Of a DNA stretch of 64,000 nucleotides, positions 56,898-64,000 are shown one piece after another. Source of the stretch: an uncultured Pseudodesulfovibrio sp. GTDB lineage: Bacteria; Desulfobacterota; Desulfovibrionia; Desulfovibrionales; Desulfovibrionaceae. The stretch lies in contig NZ_OY776488.1 in the NCBI RefSeq assembly GCF_963675635.1, forward strand, positions 2,686,001 to 2,750,000, read 5' to 3'. Position 1 is the first letter of the stretch, and the number at the start of each line of letters is the position of its first letter. The notes beneath the pieces are model-generated. The model searched no databases and had not been told where the DNA came from. It saw only the letters and a program-made list of their open reading frames with translations. The translations under genes and the position numbers were made by a program.

Positions 56898-57521
56898 ATG
56901 GTAAAACCGACAGTTCGAGATCAGCGAAAGCTGGAAATTAGAAATCAAATTCAGAAAGCCGCCCGTGCCCAATTCATAGAATATGGATTTGAGAAAACAA
57001 CCATGCGAGGACTTGCCGAAGCCGCCGGAGTTGGGCTTGGCACAATATCATTGCACTTCAAGGATAAGAACACCCTTCTTCTCTCGGTATTTTATGACGA
57101 GATTAATGCAGTTTCCATTGAGGCTGTTGAATCCGTTCCGTCTGATAGTCCGCTGAAGGAGCAATTTCTGTCCATGGCGGGGGCGTTGTATCGGTATTAC
57201 GGCATGCAGACCAATTTTCTGCGAACGGTAGTCAAGGAAGCGTTGTTTTCTACCGGCGAATGGAATGAAAAATTCAATGCTCAATTGGGCGAGGTGCTCG
57301 TCAAGGTTGTTGCTCTGATTGAAGCGGCCAAGGAGCGTGGTGAGGTTCGGCGCGGTGTCGACTCCATGAGTCTTGGTTCCGTGTGCTGGAGTTTGTATCT
57401 TACCGGGTTGATACAAGGTCTGGGGGCAGAGGAATTCGACCCGGAAGTGCAGACTACTGCGCTTGAACCGTTGTTGAAGGTAGTGTTTGACGGCGTACTT
57501 GAAAGGAGGAGTTATGAATGA
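56898..57521 (+). CDS. TetR-family transcriptional regulator 1
   Basis: 207 residues. HTH: AARAQFIEYGFEKTTMRGLAEAAGVGLGTISLHFKDKNTLLLSVF, then an effector domain of the TetR kind. ATG with GAGGCGAAG upstream. Tandem palindromes before it suggest autoregulation. The next gene, a DUF2867 protein, overlaps it by eight bases, so both are made together. Confidence 0.94.
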   Translation: MVKPTVRDQRKLEIRNQIQKAARAQFIEYGFEKTTMRGLAEAAGVGLGTISLHFKDKNTLLLSVFYDEINAVSIEAVESVPSDSPLKEQFLSMAGALYRYYGMQTNFLRTVVKEALFSTGEWNEKFNAQLGEVLVKVVALIEAAKERGEVRRGVDSMSLGSVCWSLYLTGLIQGLGAEEFDPEVQTTALEPLLKVVFDGVLERRSYE

Positions 57522-58020
57522 TGAACGGTTGTCTCATGTAGCGTCCCTTGTCGAGTTTATGAAGGATGCAGATCATATTGATGTGAAATCCTGTGAAGGT
57601 AATGCTACTTTGATTGAATTTATTGCCGGTATTCTCTCTTATCAGCCCGGATGGATGCGCATGCTGTGGCTCGTGCGTGTCTGGTTGCTCAAGGCGCTTG
57701 GTCAGGGCGAGCAAATAGTACCGGAAAAGAAACGATTCACCACGCAGACGTTTCCTGTAACTCCGGGGGAAAAAGCTGATTTCTTCACTGTAGTGGAATC
57801 GGACGGTGAAACGTTCTGGGTCGCTGAAGGCAAGGAAAAACATCTGGATGCCATCATCGGCGTTGTCGTTGAGCAGTTGGATGGTGAAATCGGGACGAAT
57901 CGTTTTCATGTTGCGACGATAGTCAAATACAACAATTCTGCCGGACCGATTTATTTCAATCTTATTCGCCCATTTCATCATGTTGTCGTGCATTTTGCCA
58001 TGAAATCAGTGATGGCCTGA
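57514..58020 (+). CDS. DUF2867 domain protein
   Basis: 168 residues from ATG at 57514 (AAAGGAGG upstream). Pattern of DUF2867: YQPGWMRMLWLVRVWLLKALG, FFTVVESDGETFWVAEGKEKHLDAIIGVV and YFNLIRPFHHVVVHFAMKSV. Such small proteins are often encoded beside TetR-type regulators, but the activity is unknown. It overlaps tetR1, so both respond to the same control. Confidence 0.85.
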   Translation: MNDERLSHVASLVEFMKDADHIDVKSCEGNATLIEFIAGILSYQPGWMRMLWLVRVWLLKALGQGEQIVPEKKRFTTQTFPVTPGEKADFFTVVESDGETFWVAEGKEKHLDAIIGVVVEQLDGEIGTNRFHVATIVKYNNSAGPIYFNLIRPFHHVVVHFAMKSVMA

Positions 58021-58070
58021 GCTTGTAGTGTCGCATGAATAGCGATGTGTTGTTGAAAATATGAAAATTA

Positions 58071-58103
58071 GTGAACACTGTTTACAAAATGAACACCGTT
58101 TGC
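58071..58103 (+). promoter_or_regulatory. tetR2 tandem operators
   Basis: GTGAACACTGTTTAC (58071-58085, nearly perfect palindrome) and a weaker copy TGAACACCGTTT starting 58090, 18 bases further, ahead of the second TetR gene. Confidence 0.65.
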
Positions 58104-58115
58104 TAGCAGGCGAAT

Positions 58116-58733
58116 ATGAGTACAGTAACTAGACGTGAACGCGACAGGGAAAAAATGCGGCGATGCATTCTTGATGCAGCGAAACAGCTTTTCGTAAAAG
58201 AAGGATTTGAGAACGTCTCGATGCGGCGGATTGCCAAAACTATCGAGTACAGCCCGGCCGCTATCTATAGGTATTTCAGGAATAAACGGGAAATTTTATC
58301 GGTGCTGCGAGAGGAAGGGTTTGCTCGGTATGTAGAGCGGCAGCATGCGGGGGTCGAACGGTTCCCGGACCCCATGGAGCGTATGCGCAACGGGGGAAGA
58401 AGTTATATTCGGTTCGCACTGAAAGAGCCGGAATATTATCACCTCATGTTCAGCACAAGTTGTGATCAGGTTGATCTTGATGGCGAATGGGCAGCCAGCT
58501 CCATGCAGTCATACCAATATTTCCGGGACACCGCACGGGAGTGCATTGAGTCAGGGTATTTTGGCACAGTTGATGTCGATACCCTTGTTTTCGCACTCTG
58601 GTCCGGTGTTCATGGTTTGGCGCATCTTGTCAGTACAGGTCAAGTTGGTGTGCTGCATGATGGTGTAGATCTGGATTTGCTGGTGGACCGCATTCTTGAT
58701 TTTTGGATGCGTCCTGGAACAAAGGATGAATGA
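58116..58733 (+). CDS. TetR-family transcriptional regulator 2
   Basis: 205 residues. HTH: LDAAKQLFVKEGFENVSMRRIAKTIEYSPAAIYRYFRNKREILSVL; the C-terminal domain (TetR_C-like) contains HLMFSTSCDQVDLDG and ALWSGVHGLAHLVSTGQVG. It directly precedes the RND pump genes (two-base gap to the fusion protein) and is likely to repress them. The tandem palindromes upstream share half-sites with those of tetR1. Confidence 0.94.
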   Translation: MSTVTRRERDREKMRRCILDAAKQLFVKEGFENVSMRRIAKTIEYSPAAIYRYFRNKREILSVLREEGFARYVERQHAGVERFPDPMERMRNGGRSYIRFALKEPEYYHLMFSTSCDQVDLDGEWAASSMQSYQYFRDTARECIESGYFGTVDVDTLVFALWSGVHGLAHLVSTGQVGVLHDGVDLDLLVDRILDFWMRPGTKDE

Positions 58734-58734
58734 T

Positions 58735-59835
58735 ATGAAACGAAATTATGGACAATACACAGTCGTGTTTCAGGTGACCCTTGTTCTTTTGGCCATGGGA
58801 ACGATTCTGCTTGCCGGTTGCGGCAGTGACGCGCCGAAAGAAGTCGTTGTCCCCGGAAGTGGACTCGTACAGGCGGCCGAGGCTGAAGCGCAGAGTAAGA
58901 CACCGCCCCCGCAATCCACGGAAACCTTCATGGCGAAGTTTGCTGCACGGCGTTCAGCTCTGACCGGCTTCACGCGTGCCAGGAATTCCATGACCCTTGT
59001 GACGGAAGAGTCGGGTCGGGTACAGAGCGTTATGGCAGATGTGGGTGACACTCTGGGCGAAAACGGGCTTTTTGCACAACTGGATACGACATTTATTCGA
59101 CTTGATCTGGACACCAATCGAACTGATCAGCAGCGACTGAAAAGTGATCTTGAATACAACAAAAAGGAAAAGGAACGGTACGAGGCGCTTGTCAGGAACC
59201 AGAACGCAGCTCAGTCCACACTTGATTCAAATGTGCGGGATCACCAGGCAGCTCTGCAACAGCTTCGAGCCAAGCAGGTTGAGGAACGGGTGCTTATTGA
59301 GCGGATGAAGCGATTTTCTCTGACTGGACCTGCCGGGTGGAAGGTCATTACCCGGTATGTGGAGCCTGGCGAATGGATAACCAAGGGTGAAAAAGTTGCG
59401 GAGCTGGGACGATATGATGTTTTGCTCGTTCCTTTTGCCCTGACCAGTGAAGAATACCGTGCACTCAAAGACATGGGCGATAAGGTAACGCTGACGCTCA
59501 CGGATCTTCACAGCACCATTCAGGCACGAGTCGCACGGGTCTCACCCGGGTTTGATCCTCAGTCGCGCAAGATCAATGTGGATTTGGAAATAACCAGGGG
59601 CGACATTGAATTTCGTGGTGGTATTCGGTGCGAGCTGGTCATAGATCTGCCCGATCCTGGCGGTGCTGTGGAAGTGCCCTCCTCCGCGCTTATCAAGGCC
59701 TACGAGGAGTATTTTCTCATGACGCCGGACGGTGAGCGAGTGCGCGTGGTTCTGCTTGGTTCCGCAGAAGGCGATAATCGACGCGTGTCGAGTCCGGATG
59801 TGCAACCCGGCGACATCTTCCTGCTCCATCCATAG
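58735..59835 (+). CDS. RND efflux membrane fusion lipoprotein
   Basis: 366 residues from ATG at 58735 (AAAGGAT upstream). The signal peptide ends in lipobox LLAGC (Cys about 28). A lipoyl/hairpin layout follows: strand block (ARNSMTLVTEESGRVQSVMADVGDTLGENG), a coiled-coil hairpin (about 120-190), and beta-barrel domains (about 200-366). Such a protein links the inner-membrane RND pump to an outer-membrane channel. The channel (TolC type) is not in the window. Confidence 0.92.
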   Translation: MKRNYGQYTVVFQVTLVLLAMGTILLAGCGSDAPKEVVVPGSGLVQAAEAEAQSKTPPPQSTETFMAKFAARRSALTGFTRARNSMTLVTEESGRVQSVMADVGDTLGENGLFAQLDTTFIRLDLDTNRTDQQRLKSDLEYNKKEKERYEALVRNQNAAQSTLDSNVRDHQAALQQLRAKQVEERVLIERMKRFSLTGPAGWKVITRYVEPGEWITKGEKVAELGRYDVLLVPFALTSEEYRALKDMGDKVTLTLTDLHSTIQARVARVSPGFDPQSRKINVDLEITRGDIEFRGGIRCELVIDLPDPGGAVEVPSSALIKAYEEYFLMTPDGERVRVVLLGSAEGDNRRVSSPDVQPGDIFLLHP

Positions 59836-59850
59836 CGGTCTGAGGATCAA

Positions 59851-62800
59851 ATGATGGAAAAATATTCACCCGTGCAGCAACTGATTCGTTTGACGCTTGG
59901 TCAGAAGGTCTTTGTAAACCTCCTCTTCGTTGTGCTCATGGTTGTGGGAGTGTTTTGTGTTTTTGATCTGCCGGTGGAACGATATCCTGACGTCCGTATG
60001 GGCAAGGTCATTATCAGTGGCTTTCTGCCTGGCGCCAGTCCTGAAGAGGTGGAGACGCTGGTTACGCGTAAGATCGAGGATGCGTTGCAGGATCTGGAGA
60101 ATGTGGAATTCATCCGGTCCCGTTCTTTTCGCCAGCGTGCATCCATTATGGTCAAGTTTCTGGACGACACAGATTATGACACTTTGTATGACGAATTGCG
60201 TTTCAAAGTGTTGTCAGTACAGAACGATCTGCCAGACGAAATGGATCCGCCAAGCTTCATGGTTATCAGGGTTTCCGAATGGCTTCCCGTTATATCCGTC
60301 AACCTGATCGGAGACAGGTCAAACCGTGCCCTTACCTTGATGGCCGAGGAAATGAAGTTGCCGCTGCAACGTATCCACGGCGTCAAGGAAGTCCAGATCG
60401 ATGGTGAATATGAACGCGAATTTCATGTGTCGCTTGACCCGCAGAAAATGATGCGGCTGGGTGTAACGTTTGATGAGGTCGGTCATGCTCTCGAAGGGGC
60501 CAACGTGTCGGTCCCTGCCGGTGATTTTGTCAGTGATTCCGGTGAGTATGTTATTGTGGTGGATGAAAAGTTCCGATCCAGAGACGAGATCGCAGCCACA
60601 GTGGTTCGACGCGATCTTGAAGGTTCTTTCGTGACCGTTGGGGACGTGCTGAGTCATGCTGGAATGGATTATCGCGACCCGTTTGTGGTTTCGTCGGTTA
60701 ATGGCAAGGACTCCATATCTATAAAGATCATCAAAACGCCTCAGGGCAATGCGCTTGATATCGGTGCTGACGTCGAGCAGGTCGTGGCTTCGTTCAAGTC
60801 CGTGCTGGAAAAGGAAGGCGTCGAAACGGTTTTGACGCAGGATCAGCGCATAAACGTGAACGAAAACATCAGTACCCTGGGGTCGAACCTGCTTGTGGGG
60901 ATCGTGCTGGTCTGCGGCTGCATCTGGCTTGTCATGGGATTTCGCAATGCCATGCTGACCACAGTCGGTGTGCCCTTTTCTTTCTTGGTGACAATGATCA
61001 TCATGTGGTTGACCAACAATTCCATCAATGAAATCACATTGTTTTCCTTCGTGCTGGTGAGCGGTATCATCGTGGATGACGCCATTGTGGTGGTAGAGAA
61101 CATCTATCGGCATGTCCAGGAAGGAACACAGCTTAAAAAAGCGGTGATTATCGGCACCAGTGAAGTCTTTTTGCCTGTTTTGGCGGCGACTTCAACGACG
61201 GTAGCCGCTTTTCTGCCAATGCTGATAATGTCTGGTTCGACCGGTGAATTCTTTGCGCAGGTACCCAAGGCTGTCAGTTTTGCCATTGCCGCCTCCATTG
61301 TGGAATGCCTGTTTATCCTGCCGTCGCATTATCTGGACTGGCCTGGTGCGAAAAAACTGGAAAACCAATCCAAGAAACACGCATTTCATGGCAATGACCC
61401 GAAATTTCTTATTGCCCTGAAACGCTTGGTTGACGGCATACTGCAAGTGACGATGCGGCATAAATGGAAATCCATGACCGTGGTGTTCGGCGCTTTTTTG
61501 ATGGCACTCGTCATGCTCGGAGTATCCGTGTCCGGCGTTATGCCCTTGCTGCGAATCAAATTTTTCCCTGATGAATACACATTGTATTATGTGTCCATGG
61601 AAGGACCGGTTGGAACCGATGTCTATACGGCCTCGGCAAAAGCCAAAGAGGTTTCGCAGGCCGTTACTGCTTTTGGTACCGGCACCACCAAGTCGTGCTC
61701 AGGGTTGGGCGGCATGGATATAAACGAGGATTATGAAAGTATCTTCGGTTCCAACAGGGCTATTGTTACTGTTGAACTGCCAACGCAGGGAGAGCAGGAA
61801 TATATGGATAATCCGGAGAATGATCCGGAATTATTGCTCGATATCGTGCGTAAAAAACTCGAACCGCTGGCAACCGACGGCTGGACGTTTCGCGTTTGGC
61901 CCGAACAGGGTGGACCGCCCGCAGGCAAGGATGTGAATATACGCGTACTTGGTCCGGATCAGGATGCTGTCGCGGCTCTGGCGGATGACATAAACAGCTG
62001 GATCAAGAGTAACGGTGTGTTGGCACCACATCTTGTCGACTTCACTGCTGATTCAGGCACGGATAACCGCGTGTTTCGATTCAGTCCCATACCCAGCCTT
62101 GTTTCTGAATACGGGCTGACACCGGCTCAGGTGATTTCCCTGGCGGGTGGTATTCTTGATGGCCGGTTTGTGGGCAAGTTTCGTGCGGCGGATGAAGACA
62201 TCGACCTACGCATGAAGATTGACAAGCGGTTTCTGAAACAGCCAGAAGATGCGCTCGATATTCCAATACTGGAAGACGATATGGGGCCGGTCCGAGTAGG
62301 AGATCTGGTGGAGGTGGAAAGCTACCGTGAGCCGGGCCAGCTCAATCGGTTCCAGGGGCAACGGGCCATCACTCTGACTGCCAACATCAGGGCGGGAGCT
62401 CCTGTCAGCGCGCCCAGCGTGGTTCATGATGTGAAAGCATATTATGAGACAATCCAGAGTCGATATCCCGGGGCAACATTGAGTTTTGCCGGGGAGTTCG
62501 AGTCCACAGGCCGTTCCTTCACATCGCTTATGTATGCATTTTTTATTGCAATAATGCTCATGTATACAATTCTGGCCTGTCAGTTTCAGTCGTATGTTCA
62601 GCCGGTTATCATTCTCTCGGCAGTAGCATTCGCCCTTATTGGCGTGGTTTTCGGAACATTTTTTACCCGGTCTTTGTTTACCGTGAACAGCTTCATTGCC
62701 ACTGTTGGTGTCACCGGCGTTGTGGTCAATGACTCTCTGGTGCTGCTCGACTTTATCAATCGACTCTATGCTGCAGGATATAGCCGCGCAGAAGCCATTC

Positions 62801-63069
62801 GCGAAGGAGTCCGTATCAGACTCAGACCGATTCTCATGACCACCTTGACCACGACTTTGGGCCTGCTGCCCATGGCGCTGGGTATTCCCTTCTATTCCGT
62901 AGTCTGGGGTACTATGGCCACGACCTTTGTGACCGGATTATGTGTCGCAACCGCCTTGACCCTGATTGTCATGCCCCTTGAATGGGATCTGCTTATGCGT
63001 CGGAAGGAAAACAAGGAAAGAAAGCGGGCTGAAAAAGCCGGCGTGGTACAGCATGTGGGCGAAGTGTAG
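59851..63069 (+). CDS. RND family efflux transporter (HAE1 type)
   Basis: 1072 residues with twelve membrane segments and two large periplasmic loops. TM4 contains the proton-relay motif VSGIIVDDAIVVVENIYRHV, with the paired Asp. YPDVRMGKVIISGFLPGASPEEVETLVTRKIEDAL is typical of the porter domain. It begins 15 bases after the fusion protein stop. The pump exports drugs or other compounds using the proton gradient. The C-terminal tail is basic (KENKERKRAEKAG). Confidence 0.95.
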   Translation: MMEKYSPVQQLIRLTLGQKVFVNLLFVVLMVVGVFCVFDLPVERYPDVRMGKVIISGFLPGASPEEVETLVTRKIEDALQDLENVEFIRSRSFRQRASIMVKFLDDTDYDTLYDELRFKVLSVQNDLPDEMDPPSFMVIRVSEWLPVISVNLIGDRSNRALTLMAEEMKLPLQRIHGVKEVQIDGEYEREFHVSLDPQKMMRLGVTFDEVGHALEGANVSVPAGDFVSDSGEYVIVVDEKFRSRDEIAATVVRRDLEGSFVTVGDVLSHAGMDYRDPFVVSSVNGKDSISIKIIKTPQGNALDIGADVEQVVASFKSVLEKEGVETVLTQDQRINVNENISTLGSNLLVGIVLVCGCIWLVMGFRNAMLTTVGVPFSFLVTMIIMWLTNNSINEITLFSFVLVSGIIVDDAIVVVENIYRHVQEGTQLKKAVIIGTSEVFLPVLAATSTTVAAFLPMLIMSGSTGEFFAQVPKAVSFAIAASIVECLFILPSHYLDWPGAKKLENQSKKHAFHGNDPKFLIALKRLVDGILQVTMRHKWKSMTVVFGAFLMALVMLGVSVSGVMPLLRIKFFPDEYTLYYVSMEGPVGTDVYTASAKAKEVSQAVTAFGTGTTKSCSGLGGMDINEDYESIFGSNRAIVTVELPTQGEQEYMDNPENDPELLLDIVRKKLEPLATDGWTFRVWPEQGGPPAGKDVNIRVLGPDQDAVAALADDINSWIKSNGVLAPHLVDFTADSGTDNRVFRFSPIPSLVSEYGLTPAQVISLAGGILDGRFVGKFRAADEDIDLRMKIDKRFLKQPEDALDIPILEDDMGPVRVGDLVEVESYREPGQLNRFQGQRAITLTANIRAGAPVSAPSVVHDVKAYYETIQSRYPGATLSFAGEFESTGRSFTSLMYAFFIAIMLMYTILACQFQSYVQPVIILSAVAFALIGVVFGTFFTRSLFTVNSFIATVGVTGVVVNDSLVLLDFINRLYAAGYSRAEAIREGVRIRLRPILMTTLTTTLGLLPMALGIPFYSVVWGTMATTFVTGLCVATALTLIVMPLEWDLLMRRKENKERKRAEKAGVVQHVGEV

Positions 63070-63160
63070 CGGTGGATATCTCTGGTTTAACACAAGCTAA
63101 AATCTAGAGATTTACGTAGTGCCCTGAAATATCGTGATGATTGGCGGTACGTGAAAAGGA

Positions 63161-63209
63161 TGGTCCCTTGCATGGTGTTAAAATCCGGCGTGCAAGGGAT
63201 CATTTTTTT
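63161..63209 (+). terminator. Intrinsic terminator of RND operon
   Basis: TGGTCCCTTGCA / TGCAAGGGATCA stem followed by seven T. Confidence 0.85.
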
Positions 63210-63307
63210 GTATAATGAACATTGCGTGGTTTGGTGTATCGCACGGTTGCGCCATTGTGGCGGACAAGGTATTCTGCTGCCCGGATTATGAATCAAAAGG
63301 AGCCGAA

Positions 63308-64000
63308 ATGACTGCGTATCCTCCCGTCACTCTGCTGGTCAGGAATGTCGAAAAATCTGCCGCGTTTTATAAGAAATCCCTTGGCTTCGATCTGGCCTGG
63401 AATGCTTTGCTCATGGGGCCGTTTGGTCAATGCCTGCGTTTGGTGGAGGCAAGGGATGCCACTGCCGGAGGGTGTGTCATTGTGACAATTGAAGTGCCGG
63501 ACATTTCAAAGGCCGTGGCAGCCATTCTGGATAACGGCGGCGGTCGCGCAGAAAAGCTCATGGGCGATAAACCCCTCTATCTCGGTCTGGATGGCGAAAT
63601 GATCGCGTTGACGCAGCGCGGACTGCCCGGCGCCGAGAAAGTGAAGCTCGTGGTGTATGACTTCGACGGTGTCATGACAGACAATACCGTCTCCGTGGAT
63701 CAGGATGGCCGGGAATATGTTCGGGCAAATCGAAGTGACGGTCTGGGTGTCGGCATGATTCGCAAGCTCGGTCTTGAGCAGGTTATTTTGAGTACCGAGG
63801 TCAACCCTGTGGTGAAAGCCAGGGCCGACAAGATCCGCCTGGAAGCCATTCACGGTATACGTGACAAGGCCTCTGCCCTGCTTGAGTTGGCGGACAAGCG
63901 ATCCATCTCTGTTGCCGAGGTGCTGTTCGTGGGTAATGATACTAATGATGCTGGAGGCATGGCTCTGGCGGGGTTCAAGGTGGCCCCTGCGGATGCACAC
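63308..64000 (+). CDS. Glyoxalase-HAD phosphatase fusion, cut by right edge
   Basis: 231 residues translated by hand to the window end, still open. AAAGGAG precedes ATG. Residues about 1-100 look like a glyoxalase/VOC domain (VTLLVRNVEKSAAFYKKSLGFDL). From about 116 there is a KdsC-type HAD domain: nucleophile motif VVYDFDGVMTDNT, Ser of ILSTEVN, Lys of VVKARADK and acid motif FVGNDTNDAGGMALAG. HAD enzymes of this type remove phosphate from 3-deoxy-octulosonate or acylneuraminate phosphates. The fusion is not a usual arrangement. The C-terminus is beyond the edge. Confidence 0.85.
   Translation, partial: MTAYPPVTLLVRNVEKSAAFYKKSLGFDLAWNALLMGPFGQCLRLVEARDATAGGCVIVTIEVPDISKAVAAILDNGGGRAEKLMGDKPLYLGLDGEMIALTQRGLPGAEKVKLVVYDFDGVMTDNTVSVDQDGREYVRANRSDGLGVGMIRKLGLEQVILSTEVNPVVKARADKIRLEAIHGIRDKASALLELADKRSISVAEVLFVGNDTNDAGGMALAGFKVAPADAH

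Overview
The window looks like a chromosomal segment of a deltaproteobacterial sulfate reducer, most likely a Desulfovibrionaceae member of the Desulfovibrio/Pseudodesulfovibrio type. The reasons are the DUF39 homocysteine-biosynthesis protein next to a short DnaA, the dnaA-dnaN-gyrB-gyrA block, a rubrerythrin, a four-subunit 2-oxoacid:ferredoxin oxidoreductase, and MerR-like HTH/coiled-coil proteins. The assignment rests on gene content and recognised families, not on a database search. I see no rRNA, tRNA, insertion sequence, prophage or CRISPR array.

Layout. 1-8.7 kb holds signalling genes: a truncated sensor kinase, two chemoreceptors (one with three copies of a sensor-domain motif), a fused HATPase-GNAT protein, a glycosyltransferase and a lipoprotein. 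8.7-14.4 kb holds a MerR-like protein, the pabA-pabB-pabC folate operon with overlapping genes, and ftsE-ftsX. 14.5-23.7 kb holds the homocysteine-biosynthesis gene (reverse strand, structured leader) and the replication block dnaA, dnaN, gyrB, gyrA. 23.8-29.8 kb holds a TPR lipoprotein, a glycosyltransferase/phosphatase/glycosyltransferase group, fabI, a REC-GGDEF protein and a 52-residue membrane protein.

30-37.5 kb holds two convergent LysR paralogues of equal length, a 53-residue membrane protein, a dispersed hairpin repeat (three copies), rubrerythrin, purD, purE and an isolated gspL/M/N-like trio. 37.6-44.6 kb holds the vor/kor-type oxidoreductase operon with queA (reverse), a second MerR-like coiled-coil protein, a lipoprotein, coaBC and an unknown gene overlapping it. 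44.7-51.1 kb holds a UDP-sugar epimerase with a long folded leader, two parS sites, parA, a zinc-ribbon gene, parB, a heptose-7-phosphate kinase and a phosphofructokinase. 51-64 kb holds a small HTH operon, a marR/MATE divergent pair, a DUF3431 protein, an orphan MacB-type permease, two TetR genes with tandem operators, an RND pump pair and the start of a glyoxalase-HAD fusion.

The genes group into chromosome replication and segregation (dnaA/dnaN/gyrBA, parABS), envelope and LPS metabolism (glycosyltransferases, epimerase, heptose kinase, ftsEX, fabI), central cofactors (pab, coaBC, pur, queA), fermentative/ferredoxin metabolism and drug efflux (MATE, RND). The points most worth checking are the pseudoknot-like leader of the homocysteine gene, the hairpin repeat family, the three-motif chemoreceptor, the HATPase-GNAT and glyoxalase-HAD fusions, the isolated GspLMN trio and two small membrane proteins with strong ribosome binding sites.
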